Below are positions 37,097-45,510 of a DNA stretch of 64,000 nucleotides, piece after piece. A program made the translations under genes and the position numbers. The stretch spans positions 1-64,000 of the forward strand of contig NZ_BOOA01000034.1 in the NCBI RefSeq assembly GCF_016862995.1, given 5' to 3'. This DNA is from Acrocarpospora phusangensis. GTDB taxonomy: Bacteria; Actinomycetota; Actinomycetes; Streptosporangiales; Streptosporangiaceae. Position 1 is the stretch's first letter; the number at the start of each line of letters is the position of its first letter. The notes under the pieces are model-generated. The model was not told where the DNA came from. It ran no database searches and was given only the letters and a program-made list of their open reading frames with translations.

Positions 37097-38448
37097 TCTC
37101 GCCGGATCTGCGCGCCGCCCTGCTCGACCGGCTCGCCAAGGTCCCGCCCGAGCGGCGGGAGGCGCTGCGGCGCACGCTCGGCGAGAAGGGCGGCCTGCCG
37201 CTGTCCCCCGGGCAGGAGCGGGTCTGGTTCCTCAGCAGGTTCGATCCGGAGGACACCAGCTACCACGTGCCGTGGTGCGTCTGGCTGCGCGGCCCCGTAC
37301 GGCCGGAGGCGCTGGCCGGGGCGTTCGCCAGGATCGCGGCCCGGCACGAGGTGCTGCGCGCCCGCTTCAGGATGACCGGCGAGGGGCCCCGGCAGTTCAT
37401 CCTGCCGCCGGGCCCGGTCACCCTGGAGCGGGGCGAGCTGCTCGGCGACCCGGCGCCGCCGGTGGACGCGTTCGTCAACCGGCCGTTCGACCTGGAGGTG
37501 GAGCCGCCCTGGCGGGTCGCCCTGCTGCGGGTGACCGGCGAGCGCATGCTGCTCTGCATCGTGCTGCACCACATCGCCGCCGACGGCTGGGCGCTGGACG
37601 TGCTCATGCGCGAGCTGGCCGAGTGCTACGCCGCCGCCGTCGAGGGCCGCGAGCCCGACCTGCCCGACCTGCCGATGCGCTTCACCGAGTACGCGGCGAG
37701 CGAACGGAACCGGGACAGCGGCCCCCAGCTGGCGTTCCTGGCCGAGCGGCTGGCCGGGACGCCCAACCTGGACCTGCCGGCCGACCGCCCCCGGCCGCCC
37801 CGCTGGACCGGGCACGGAGCCGCCGTACGGTTCGAGGTGCCGGGCGAGGTCGTCCGGGGCCTGGAGCGCTTCTCGCGGCGGGAGCGGTGCACCCCGTTCA
37901 TGGTGCTGATGGCGGCCTTCCAGGCCACCCTGGGCGCCACCGCCGGGCAGCGCGACTTCTGCGTCGGCGTCCCCGTCGCCGGCCGTTCCAGGGCCGAGTA
38001 CGCGCCGATGATCGGCTCCTTCGCCAACACGCTGGCGGTGCGGGCGGACCTGTCCGGGGACCCGGCTCCCGGCGAGCTCGCCAGGCGGGTCAGGAAGGCC
38101 GTGATCGAGGTGATGACGCGGGCGGACGCGCCGTACGAGAAGGTGATCGCGGCGTTGCGGCTGCCGCGCGACCTGAGCAGGCTGCCGCTCTGCCAGGCCA
38201 TGTTCGCGCTGCAGAACACCCCGCAGGACGACATGCTGCGCCCGGCCATCGGCGACCTGGAGGCCGAGTTCTACCCCGGCCCCGGCTCCCGCTACACCAA
38301 GGCCGAGGTGGCGGTGCAGCTGTGGCCGCTGGGCGACGGGCTGGCCGGCATCCTCGACTACAGCGCCGACCTGTTCGCCGAGCGGTCCATGCGCGCGCTC
38401 GCCGACCGCTTCACCGGCACGGTCGCGCGGTTCACCCTTCCCGCTTGA
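37093..38448 (+). CDS. Stand-alone NRPS condensation domain (C2)
   Basis: 451 residues from a GTG overlapping the previous stop (GTGA). Same layout as the C protein at 30947: helical lead (VPPERREALRRTLGEK), then one condensation domain with intact HHIAADG (159-165), WFLSRFDPEDTSYH, RHEVLRARF, NTLAVRADLSGDPAP. No carrier or adenylation domain. It could mediate the final transfer onto the C-A-PCP-TE protein, or release by amide or ester formation. Its 3' end overlaps the convergent rlmG gene by 17 bp, marking the end of the operon. Confidence 0.9.
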   Translation: MISPDLRAALLDRLAKVPPERREALRRTLGEKGGLPLSPGQERVWFLSRFDPEDTSYHVPWCVWLRGPVRPEALAGAFARIAARHEVLRARFRMTGEGPRQFILPPGPVTLERGELLGDPAPPVDAFVNRPFDLEVEPPWRVALLRVTGERMLLCIVLHHIAADGWALDVLMRELAECYAAAVEGREPDLPDLPMRFTEYAASERNRDSGPQLAFLAERLAGTPNLDLPADRPRPPRWTGHGAAVRFEVPGEVVRGLERFSRRERCTPFMVLMAAFQATLGATAGQRDFCVGVPVAGRSRAEYAPMIGSFANTLAVRADLSGDPAPGELARRVRKAVIEVMTRADAPYEKVIAALRLPRDLSRLPLCQAMFALQNTPQDDMLRPAIGDLEAEFYPGPGSRYTKAEVAVQLWPLGDGLAGILDYSADLFAERSMRALADRFTGTVARFTLPA

Positions 38449-39727
38449 CGGCGCGCAGGACCACGAACTTCGGGTCGCTCGCCACCAGCTCGCAGTTTCC
38501 GAACAGGCGGCGCAGCTTGACGTGGTAGCCGAGGTGGCGGTTGCCGACGACGTAGAGCTCGCCGCCGGGGCGCAGGGCGCGGCGGGAGCCGGTGAACATC
38601 TCCCAGGCGGTGGCGTCCCCGATGGCGCGGTGGCTGTGGAAGGGCGGGTTGTTCAGGACCAGGTCCACGCTGCGGGCCGGGATCTCCGACATGCCGTCGC
38701 TCACGAGGAAGCGGGCGGGGGCGTCCGTGGCGGCGCGGAAGGTGGCCTCCGCCGAGGCGACCGCGTGGTAGGACTCGTCGACGAAGGTCAGCTCGGCCTC
38801 CGGGTGCGCGAGGGCGGCGGCCAGGCCGACCACACCGTTGCCGCAGCCGAGGTCCACGACCTGGCCGCCGCGGGCCGGCAGGTGGCGCAGGAGGAACCGG
38901 GTGCCGATGTCGAGGCGGTCCGCGCAGAACACCCCGGCGTGATTGGTTACGGGTCTGCCGGAAACCGGTCCGGCGTCCTCGGGCAGCCGGTAGGTGCGCG
39001 GCCACGGGCTCGGGGCGCGGGGGATCGCCGGGTCCGGGGTGCAGAAGATCAGGCGTGCCTTGCGGACGGCCAGGGAGGTCCTGGTCGGGCCGAGGACGCG
39101 CTCGAACAGCTGCAGCGTGGAGGTGTGGATCTCGGTGACCATGCCGGCGCCCACGATCACCGTGCCCGCGTGCACCGAGGGCGCGAGGCGGCGGAGCTGG
39201 TCCTCCAGCAGGGCCAGGCTCTTCGGCACGCGGACCAGCAGCACGTCGATCCGCCCGGGCGGGTCGTCCAGCGTCGACAGCAGTCGGGGGCCCGACACCC
39301 CGTTGCGTTCCAGGTTCAGCCGGGTCGCGCGCTGGGCCAGGAAGGAGTCGCTGATCTGGACCGGCGCGTACGCGGCCAGCGCGGTCGCGATCGCCCCCCA
39401 GCGATCGCCGAAGACGGCCACGGAACCAGTCACGGAACCAGTCACGGAACCGGCACTGGAACCGGCCACGGAACCAGCCGGGGAACCGGCGCTGGAACCG
39501 GCGTTGGCACCAGTCACGGAATCAGCCGGGGAATCGGGTACGGATTCCGTGGCGGAATCGGCGCCGGAACCAGCCGCCGAACCGGCCAAGGGACCGAGCA
39601 GCCCGGTCTCCGCCAGGTGCCGTAGCAGGTACTCGTCGGCCGCGTCCCAGGCCCGGAGCCCGTCGCGGGCGTTCCCGGTGGCTCGGTCGAGTTCGAACTC
39701 CCCCACCGGGGTCACGAGGCTGTTCAT
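38432..39727 (-). CDS. rlmG: RlmG-type 23S rRNA guanine-N2 methyltransferase with repeat insertion
   Basis: 431 residues, about 50 longer than E. coli RlmG. N- and C-terminal halves track RlmG closely: LRAWDAADEYLLRHL, RVPKSLALLEDQLRRL, IHTSTLQLFERVLGPT, DLGCGNGVVGL, FVDESYHAVASA, NNPPFHSH with NPPF at 360-363, and GNRHLGYHVKLRRLFGNC. The enzyme uses SAM to methylate a guanine of 23S rRNA. Residues about 48-103 are a Gly/Ser/Ala/Val/Thr/Asp repeat inserted where RlmG has a compact strand of its inactive N-terminal domain; it is encoded by a 12-bp tandem repeat. The enzyme may tolerate this as a surface loop. Confidence 0.9.
   Translation of the reverse strand: MNSLVTPVGEFELDRATGNARDGLRAWDAADEYLLRHLAETGLLGPLAGSAAGSGADSATESVPDSPADSVTGANAGSSAGSPAGSVAGSSAGSVTGSVTGSVAVFGDRWGAIATALAAYAPVQISDSFLAQRATRLNLERNGVSGPRLLSTLDDPPGRIDVLLVRVPKSLALLEDQLRRLAPSVHAGTVIVGAGMVTEIHTSTLQLFERVLGPTRTSLAVRKARLIFCTPDPAIPRAPSPWPRTYRLPEDAGPVSGRPVTNHAGVFCADRLDIGTRFLLRHLPARGGQVVDLGCGNGVVGLAAALAHPEAELTFVDESYHAVASAEATFRAATDAPARFLVSDGMSEIPARSVDLVLNNPPFHSHRAIGDATAWEMFTGSRRALRPGGELYVVGNRHLGYHVKLRRLFGNCELVASDPKFVVLRAVKREG
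39419..39586. repeat. 12-bp minisatellite inside rlmG, about 13 copies
   Basis: On the plus strand units such as GGAACCAGTCAC, GGAACCGGCACT, GGAACCAGCCGG and GGAATCGGGTAC follow one another in a 12-bp period; the first two copies are identical, later ones drift. Each unit encodes four residues (GSVT, GSSA, GSPA and so on), so copy changes keep the frame. Confidence 0.9.
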
Positions 39728-39788
39728 CGCCTGACCAGGCTAGCGCGGGCCGAGGTGCCCGCTGCCCGTGCGGTACGGGAAGGTGGTT

Positions 39789-41039
39789 ATGGTCAAGGCC
39801 ATGACGGTTCAGGTGAATTGGGCAGGAAATCTCACTTATCGGGCCACGGCGGTCCACCGGCCGGGCTCGGTCGAGGAACTCCGGGAACTGGTGGCGCGCA
39901 GCCCGCGCATCCGGGCGCTCGGGACCCGGCACTCCTTCAACGAGCTGGGCGACTCCCCCGCTGAACTGGTGGAGTTGGGCGGCCTGCCGCCGGTCATCGA
40001 GGTGGACTCCGCCGCGGCGACGGCGCGGATCGGCGGCGGCCTGCGGTACGCGGACGTGGGCCGGCACCTGGACGAGCGCGGGTTCGCGCTGCGCAACCTG
40101 GGGTCGCTGCCGCACATCTCGGTGGCCGGCGCGTGCGCGACCGGGACCCACGGGTCGGGCGTGGGGAACGCGAACCTGTCCGCGTCGGTCGCGGCCGTGG
40201 AGCTGATCACGGCCGAGGGGGACCTCGTCACGCTGAAGCGCGGCGACGACGGGTTCGACGGGGCCGTGGTGGGACTGGGGGCGCTCGGCGTCGTGGTCTC
40301 CCAGACCCTGGACCTGGTGCCCTCGTTCCAGGTGCGCCAGCGGGTGTACGAAGGCCTCCCCCTCGAATCCCTTTTCCCGAAATTTCAGGAAATCGTGTCT
40401 GGTGCGTACAGCGTGAGCCTGTTCACGGACTGGCGGGGGCCGGCGATCAACCAGGTGTGGGTGAAGCGGCGCGACGGCGAGCCCGCGGTGGAGATCCCGG
40501 CGGAGCCCGCGGACGGGCCGCGCCATCCCGTGCCCGGAATGGCGCCGGACAGCTGCACAGAGCAGGGCGACGTGCCCGGCCCCTGGTACGAACGGCTGCC
40601 GCATTTCCGGCCGGACCGGATTCCGAGCGCCGGTGACGAACTGCAGTCGGAGTACATGATCGACGCCTCGGACGCGGTGGCGGCGCTGGCCGCGCTGGCC
40701 GCGATCCGGGAGCACATCGCCCCGGTTCTGCTGATCTGCGAGATCCGCACCATCGCCGCGGACCGGCTCTGGCTCAGCCCCTGCCACGAGCGGGACTCGG
40801 TGGCCCTGCACTTCACCTGGATCTCCGACACCCCGGCCGTGCTGCCGGCGGTGGCCAAGATCGAGGAGGCGCTGGCCCCGTTCGCGCCCCGCCCGCACTG
40901 GGCCAAGATCTTCCTCACCCCGCCGGACGACCTGCGCCCCCGCTACACCCGCCTCCCCGATTTCCTGGCGCTGGCGCGCGACCTGGACCCCTCCGGAAAA
41001 TTCCGCAACCCGTTCACGGAGAAATACCTGTTCGCCTAG
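39789..41039 (+). CDS. xyoA: Alditol oxidase (FAD, covalent)
   Basis: 416 residues from the ATG at 39789 (AAGGTGG just upstream; ATG at 39801 is possible). Strong full-length resemblance to Streptomyces AldO: WAGNLTYRA opening, GTRHSFNE with the FAD-linking His48, SLPHISVAGACATGTHGSGVGN, SVSLFTDWRGP, HPVPGM and GPWYERLPHFR, CEIRTIAADRLWLSP, RPHWAKIF. The VAO-type flavoenzyme oxidises the terminal hydroxyl of xylitol, sorbitol or glycerol to the aldehyde and makes hydrogen peroxide. No signal peptide. It stands alone, divergent from rlmG. Confidence 0.92.
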   Translation: MVKAMTVQVNWAGNLTYRATAVHRPGSVEELRELVARSPRIRALGTRHSFNELGDSPAELVELGGLPPVIEVDSAAATARIGGGLRYADVGRHLDERGFALRNLGSLPHISVAGACATGTHGSGVGNANLSASVAAVELITAEGDLVTLKRGDDGFDGAVVGLGALGVVVSQTLDLVPSFQVRQRVYEGLPLESLFPKFQEIVSGAYSVSLFTDWRGPAINQVWVKRRDGEPAVEIPAEPADGPRHPVPGMAPDSCTEQGDVPGPWYERLPHFRPDRIPSAGDELQSEYMIDASDAVAALAALAAIREHIAPVLLICEIRTIAADRLWLSPCHERDSVALHFTWISDTPAVLPAVAKIEEALAPFAPRPHWAKIFLTPPDDLRPRYTRLPDFLALARDLDPSGKFRNPFTEKYLFA

Positions 41040-41056
41040 TCCGCGACGTCGTTTTA

Positions 41057-41071
41057 CGCGGAATTTCCGCG
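41057..41071. promoter_or_regulatory. 15-bp palindrome after the alditol oxidase gene
   Basis: CGCGGAA-T-TTCCGCG is a perfect palindrome 18 bp after the alditol oxidase stop and 78 bp before the FG-GAP gene. It could be a short terminator for the former or an operator for the latter. Confidence 0.35.
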
Positions 41072-41110
41072 CACATTTCCGCAGATCAGGCGGAATACGG
41101 CCTGTTTCCC

Positions 41111-41135
41111 TTGTCGGGCTTTCACCCCCCGACAA
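41111..41135 (+). promoter_or_regulatory. Leader hairpin before the FG-GAP gene
   Basis: TTGTCGGG pairs with CCCGACAA around a 9-base loop; the AAGGAGGAA ribosome-binding site begins at the foot of the stem. Possible translational control or an operator. Confidence 0.4.
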
Positions 41136-41148
41136 GGAGGAACGATCC

Positions 41149-42813
41149 ATGTCCCACATGTCCCACCGTCGTCATCTCGTCCGGGCGGCGGTCGCCGTCG
41201 CCCTGGCCCTCGGCGGCGCCGCCGCGCTCGCCCCGCCCGCCCTGGCGGACGCCCACAGCGTCACGCTCCACGCCGACTTCGACAGCGACGGGTTCGCGGA
41301 CGCCGCCATCGGCGTCCCCGCCGAGAACATTGGAGCGATCCAAGACGCCGGCCTCGTCCACGTCCTGTACGGCGGCCCCGGCGGGCTCGGCAGCGGCGGC
41401 AGCCAGACCTTCCAGCAGAACAGCCCCGGCATCGACCCCGGCATCATGGACGACCCCGGACCGGAGACGGGAGACCGGTTCGGGGCGGCCCTCGCGGTCG
41501 GCGACGTGGACGGCAACAGCATCGAGGACCTGATCATCGGTGTCCCCGGGGAGGACCGCGGCCTGACCCAGGACTCCGGCGCGATCCACGTGCTGTTCGG
41601 GCACGTCTCCACCGGCCTGTCCGGCGTCGGCAGCATCACCCTCGACCAGGAACTGGCCAGCGCCGTCTCCAGCGGCGACAACGAGCCGGGCGACCAGTGG
41701 GGAGCCGCCCTGGCCGTGGGCCGGGTGGACAACGACTTCGAGGCCGAACTGTTTGTGGGCGCTCCCGGGGAGGACACCACCGTGGCCGACGGCGGCCAGG
41801 TCTGGGCGCTCCAGTTCGACTTCGGCGACTTCACCTTCGACACCTTCCAGACCGCCCAGCTCGACCAGGACGCCACCGGCGTGGAGGGCGTCCAGTCGCC
41901 CGGCGACCGCTTCGGCGCGGCCCTGGCCGTCGGCGACTTCGGCACCGACGCCTTCGACGACCTCGCGGTGGGCGTGCCCGGCGACGAGGTCGACGCGGTC
42001 GACAACGCCGGCTCGGTCAACGTCCTGTACGGCTCCGCCACCGGCCTGTCCACCGCCAACGACCAGCTCTGGAACCAGGCGGCCCCGCTGCCCGGCGGTC
42101 CCGAGGCCGGCGACGCGTTCGGCACCGCGCTGGCCGTCGGCGACTTCAACGAGAACGCCGCCAACGTGAGCGGCCAGTTCCCCGACGACCTGGCCGTGGG
42201 CAGCCCCGGCGAGGACGCCGGCGAAGGCGTCGTCTTCGTGATCTACCGCTCGGGCAACTCCCTGGTCACCACCGGCGCCCAGCTCTGGTCCCAGGACACC
42301 GCGGGCATCTCCGAGGCCGGCAACCCGGGCGACGCCTTCGGCCGCGCCCTGACCGCCGGCGACTTCAACGGCGACGACCAGGACGACCTGGCCGTCGGCG
42401 TCCCGGGCGAGGACTCCGAGACCCTCGGCCGCGCCAACGTCGGCGGCGTCAACGTCATCTACGGCGACCGGGGCGCCGCCCTCGGCGCCGACCACCAGCA
42501 GTTCCTGTTCGGCGAGAACCTCACCTTCGGCGACCCCGCCGAGACCGACGACGCCCTCGGCACCGCTCTCACCAACGGCGACTACAACGACAACGGCGAA
42601 TCCGACCTGCTCATCACCATCCCCGGCGAGGAGGTCCCGGGCAGCGGCGCGACCAGCCCCGGCGCCCTCAACCTGGTCTTCGGCAAGGACGCCTTCGGCA
42701 TCCTCGGCTTCGGCGGCCTCGACCCCGACGACGGGCAGTTCCTCCACCAGGACTCCCCCGGCATAGGCGACAGCACCGAGGCCCTGGACGGCTTCGGCGA
42801 ATCGGCCCGCTGA
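41149..42813 (+). CDS. Secreted FG-GAP (integrin-alpha-like beta-propeller) protein
   Basis: 554 residues with an excellent AAGGAGGAA site. Signal peptide about 1-34 (cleavage near ALA-DAH). The mature part is seven FG-GAP repeats, each with a calcium-loop-like DxDxDGxxD segment followed by an IGVPGED-type strand (DFDSDGFADAAIGVPAE, DVDGNSIEDLIIGVPGED, and so on), interspersed with GDRFGAALAVGD. Seven repeats are the right number for a closed seven-bladed propeller as in integrin alpha heads. Likely extracellular, calcium-binding, and perhaps an adhesion protein. No catalytic domain or cell-wall anchor is visible. Confidence 0.9.
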   Translation: MSHMSHRRHLVRAAVAVALALGGAAALAPPALADAHSVTLHADFDSDGFADAAIGVPAENIGAIQDAGLVHVLYGGPGGLGSGGSQTFQQNSPGIDPGIMDDPGPETGDRFGAALAVGDVDGNSIEDLIIGVPGEDRGLTQDSGAIHVLFGHVSTGLSGVGSITLDQELASAVSSGDNEPGDQWGAALAVGRVDNDFEAELFVGAPGEDTTVADGGQVWALQFDFGDFTFDTFQTAQLDQDATGVEGVQSPGDRFGAALAVGDFGTDAFDDLAVGVPGDEVDAVDNAGSVNVLYGSATGLSTANDQLWNQAAPLPGGPEAGDAFGTALAVGDFNENAANVSGQFPDDLAVGSPGEDAGEGVVFVIYRSGNSLVTTGAQLWSQDTAGISEAGNPGDAFGRALTAGDFNGDDQDDLAVGVPGEDSETLGRANVGGVNVIYGDRGAALGADHQQFLFGENLTFGDPAETDDALGTALTNGDYNDNGESDLLITIPGEEVPGSGATSPGALNLVFGKDAFGILGFGGLDPDDGQFLHQDSPGIGDSTEALDGFGESAR

Positions 42814-42997
42814 CCCGCCAGGACCCGCTAGGAATCGCTCAGACCGGCCAGCACACGGTGGAGCCCCCACCGGAACTGGCCGGTCGAGTCGTACGCGGCG
42901 ATGGCGGCGACCTCCCGGTGCTCCGCCGGCCGTTCGCGGTGTCGCGCCGGCCACGCCACCGACCACGCCACCGCCGAGACGGTCCGCACAACGCGAG

Positions 42998-43030
42998 AAC
43001 GGCTCCCACCCGAGCGGGTGAGAGCCGTTT
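42998..43030. terminator. Bidirectional terminator between FG-GAP and glnII genes
   Basis: AACGGCTC-C-CACCCG pairs with CGGGTG-A-GAGCCGTT with one mismatch and an AG loop; TTTCTTC follows on the plus strand. It lies 13 bp from the glnII stop. Between the FG-GAP stop and this hairpin (about 180 bp) no gene is evident. Confidence 0.75.
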
Positions 43031-43043
43031 CTTCGTCCGTGGA

Positions 43044-44063
43044 TCAGACCTGGCCGGCCTTCTCCAGGGCCTCGCAGCAGGTGTTGGTGATCAGGCGGGT
43101 CACCACGTACGGGTCGACGTTGGCGTTCGGGCGGCGGTCCTCGATGTAGCCCTTCTTGTCGAGTTCGACCTGCCACGGGATGCGCACCGACGCGCCGCGG
43201 TTGGAGACGCCGTAGCTGTAGACGTTGTAGGGGGCGGTCTCGTGCAGGCCGGTGAGGCGCTGCTCGATGCCGAAGCCGTACCCGGCGATGTGCTCCTCGA
43301 CCTTGCCCTCGGCGCCGAGCGCCTCGCAGGCGGTGATGATCGCGTCGTAGCCCTCGCGCATGGCGCGGGTGGAGAAGTTGGTGTGCGCGCCCGCGCCGTT
43401 CCAGTCACCCTTGGCCGGCTTGGCGTCGAGGGTGGCGGAGACGCCGAAGTCCTCGGCGATGCGGTAGAGCAGGTAGCGCGCCATCCACATGTGGTCGGAG
43501 ACCTCCAGCGGGCCGCCGGGGCCGATCTGGAACTCCCACTGGCCGGGCATGACCTCGGCGTTGATGCCGGAGATCTTCAGGCCGGCCTCGATGCAGGCGT
43601 CGAGGTGCGCCTCGACGATGTCCCGGCCGACCACCTCGTCGGCGCCGATGCCGCAGTAGTACGGACCCTGCGGCCCGGGGAACCCGCCGACCGGGAACCC
43701 GTACGGGCGGCCGTCCTTGAAGAAGGTGTACTCCTGCTCGATGCCGAACCAGGACTCCTGGGCGGCGAACTTCTCGTCGACCGGCGTGAGCAGGGCGCGG
43801 GTGTTGGTGCGGTGCGGGGTGCCGTCGGCGTTGTAGACCTCGCAGAGCACGAGCACGTTGTCGCCGCCGCGGATCGGGTCCGCGCAGGAGAAGACGGGCT
43901 TGAGCACGCAGTCGGAGGCGTGGCCCTCGGCCTGGTTGGTGCTGGATCCGTCGAAGCCCCAGATAGGCAGGTCGGCGCCGTCGGCCAGCACCTTCGTCTT
44001 GGACCTGAGCTTCGGCGTCGGCTCGGTGCCGTCGATCCAGATGTACTCAGCCTTGTAAGCCAC
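43044..44063 (-). CDS. glnII: Glutamine synthetase type II
   Basis: 339 residues from the GTG at 44063 (GGAAGGGAA upstream); longer in-frame starts run into the GlnR-like box. Closely resembles Streptomyces GlnII (about 343 residues): KAEYIWIDGTEPTPKLRSKT, GFDGSSTNQAEGHASDCVLK, FGIEQEYTFF, GINAEVMPGQWEFQ, KGDWNGAGAHTNFS, NRGASVRIPWQVE, IEDRRPNANVDPY. The ATP-dependent enzyme joins ammonium to glutamate; the eukaryotic-like octameric form is heat-labile and not adenylylated. Nitrogen control by GlnR is suggested by the box at 44129-44166. Confidence 0.97.
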   Translation of the reverse strand: MAYKAEYIWIDGTEPTPKLRSKTKVLADGADLPIWGFDGSSTNQAEGHASDCVLKPVFSCADPIRGGDNVLVLCEVYNADGTPHRTNTRALLTPVDEKFAAQESWFGIEQEYTFFKDGRPYGFPVGGFPGPQGPYYCGIGADEVVGRDIVEAHLDACIEAGLKISGINAEVMPGQWEFQIGPGGPLEVSDHMWMARYLLYRIAEDFGVSATLDAKPAKGDWNGAGAHTNFSTRAMREGYDAIITACEALGAEGKVEEHIAGYGFGIEQRLTGLHETAPYNVYSYGVSNRGASVRIPWQVELDKKGYIEDRRPNANVDPYVVTRLITNTCCEALEKAGQV

Positions 44064-44128
44064 GTCGTTCCCTTCCTCAGTCGCGAGCCAGGGCATAAGC
44101 TCGCCACGCCCGACTCTGCCAACCCCCC

Positions 44129-44166
44129 GTTTCGCAACCATTGCCCGTTTGTGAACACGGTGTGAC
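44129..44166 (-). promoter_or_regulatory. GlnR-type box upstream of glnII
   Basis: On the minus strand GTCAC-N6-TTCAC-N6-GCAAT-N6-GAAAC reproduces the a1-b1-a2-b2 spacing of the actinomycete GlnR site (GTnAC and GaAAC alternating every 11 bp). The first and last half-sites match well, the inner two partially. It lies 66 bp upstream of the start codon. Confidence 0.6.
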
Positions 44167-44188
44167 AAAGCTCGAAGTGAGTGGCCGG

Positions 44189-44204
44189 TGTGACGTGCGT
44201 CACC
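44189..44204. promoter_or_regulatory. CRP-like palindrome
   Basis: TGTGA-CGTGCG-TCACC differs from the TGTGA-N6-TCACA consensus of Crp-type regulators at one base; the inner GTGACG-TG-CGTCAC is perfectly symmetric. It sits between glnII and the MetE-like gene and could serve either. The rest of 44064-44358 shows no other element. Confidence 0.45.
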
Positions 44205-44358
44205 ACAAACCCATGAATCGACCGGAATGTCGCGATCATTGTCAGTTTTGATCGCCAGAGGGCCGGGATAGGCGCTAGCGTCGGCCTATCGGGGCCCGAA
44301 AAGCGAACGTCCATTCGTACTGCGAACGTACGATGCGTCTGTAGGAGCTGATCCAGCG

Positions 44359-45477
44359 ATGCGCAGTGAACCTCCCTTCCGTGCGGACCACGTCGGCAGC
44401 CTGCTGCGGCCGGCCGAACTGCTCCGCGCGCGCGACGACTTCCGCCAGGGCACGATCCCGGCCGAGCGGCTGCGGGAGATCGAGGACGCGGCCATCCGGG
44501 AGGTGGTGCGGGCCCAGCAGGAGGCGGGACTGCGGTCGGCGACCGACGGGGAGTTCCGGCGGGCGTCCTGGCACATGGACTTCATCTACAAGCTCGGCGG
44601 CGTGACCCAGGCCACCGACGAGCACATCACGGTCCGGTTCCGCAACGACGAGGAGGAACTGGAGTTCGCGCCGCCGGCGATGCGCGTGGCGGAGCCGATC
44701 CGGCTGACCGAGACCATCTTCGAGGACGACTTCACCTTCCTGCGGGACACGGTCGCGCCCGGGATCACGGCCAAGCTGACCATCCCGTCGCCGAACATGG
44801 TGCACTACCGCGGCGGGCCGGCCTCCATCGGCCACGGCGTCTACCCGGATCTGGAGGACTTCTGGACCGACCTGGCCGCCGCGTACAACGAGGAAGTGCT
44901 CCGCCTGGCCGAGCTGGGCTGCCGCTACCTCCAGTTCGACGACACCAGCCTGGCCTACCTGAACGACCCGGCCCAGCGGGCCGAGGTCGCGGCGCGCGGC
45001 GACGACGCCGACCACCTGCACCTGCGCTACATCAAGCAGATCAACGCGGCGCTGGCCAACCGGCCGGAGGGCCTGCGGGTCACCACCCACATGTGCCGGG
45101 GCAACTTCCGCTCCTCCTGGGCGGCCGAGGGCGGCTACGACTTCGTCGCGGAGGCCCTGTTCGGCGAGCTGGCCGTGGACGGCTTCTTCCTGGAGTTCGA
45201 CGACGAGCGCTCCGGCGGGTTCGAGCCGCTCCGCTTCGTGCCCAAGGACAAGCACGTGGTGCTCGGCCTGGTCACCACCAAGCGCGGCGAGCTGGAGTCC
45301 AAGGACGACCTGAAGCGCCGCATCGAGGAGGCGTCCAAGTTCATCGACCTGGACCAGCTGTGCCTGTCGCCGCAGTGCGGCTTCTCCTCCACGGTGGAGG
45401 GCAACACGCTGACCCACGAGGAGCAGTTCGCCAAGATCCGCCTGATCGTGGAGACCGCCCAGGAGGTCTGGGGTTAA
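44359..45477 (+). CDS. Cobalamin-independent methionine synthase C-terminal-like protein
   Basis: 372 residues forming a single UROD/MetE-like barrel, about half the size of MetE. Starts FRADHVGSLLRPAEL; conserved parts include ATDGEFRRASWHMDF, PSPNMVHYRGG, CRYLQFDDTSLAYL, HMCRGNFRSSW, FLEFDDERSGGFEPL and LCLSPQCGFSSTVEGN with His, Cys and Glu residues suitable for the zinc site. Such short paralogues (YxjG/YxjH-like) transfer methyl groups to homocysteine or related thiols from donors other than folate in some cases. Substrate uncertain. A 15-bp hairpin overlaps its 3' end. Confidence 0.88.
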   Translation: MRSEPPFRADHVGSLLRPAELLRARDDFRQGTIPAERLREIEDAAIREVVRAQQEAGLRSATDGEFRRASWHMDFIYKLGGVTQATDEHITVRFRNDEEELEFAPPAMRVAEPIRLTETIFEDDFTFLRDTVAPGITAKLTIPSPNMVHYRGGPASIGHGVYPDLEDFWTDLAAAYNEEVLRLAELGCRYLQFDDTSLAYLNDPAQRAEVAARGDDADHLHLRYIKQINAALANRPEGLRVTTHMCRGNFRSSWAAEGGYDFVAEALFGELAVDGFFLEFDDERSGGFEPLRFVPKDKHVVLGLVTTKRGELESKDDLKRRIEEASKFIDLDQLCLSPQCGFSSTVEGNTLTHEEQFAKIRLIVETAQEVWG

Positions 45478-45496
45478 CCGGCCAGACCTCCTGGGC
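45457..45496. terminator. 15-bp perfect hairpin overlapping the MetE-like stop
   Basis: GCCCAGGAGGTCTGG (45457-45471) pairs with CCAGACCTCCTGGGC (45482-45496); the 10-base loop contains the stop codon in GGTTAACC, itself a palindrome. Serves both convergent genes. Confidence 0.85.
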
Positions 45497-45510
45497 TTCC
45501 GCCCTGTCGC

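Noticed and set aside
39419-39586. CRISPR-like array
   Set aside because: The 12-bp period has no spacers, lies in frame inside rlmG and no cas genes are present.
44064-44168. N-terminal extension of GlnII from a TTG at 44168
   Set aside because: The added residues do not occur in GlnII proteins and cover the GlnR-type box; the GTG at 44063 has a good ribosome-binding site.
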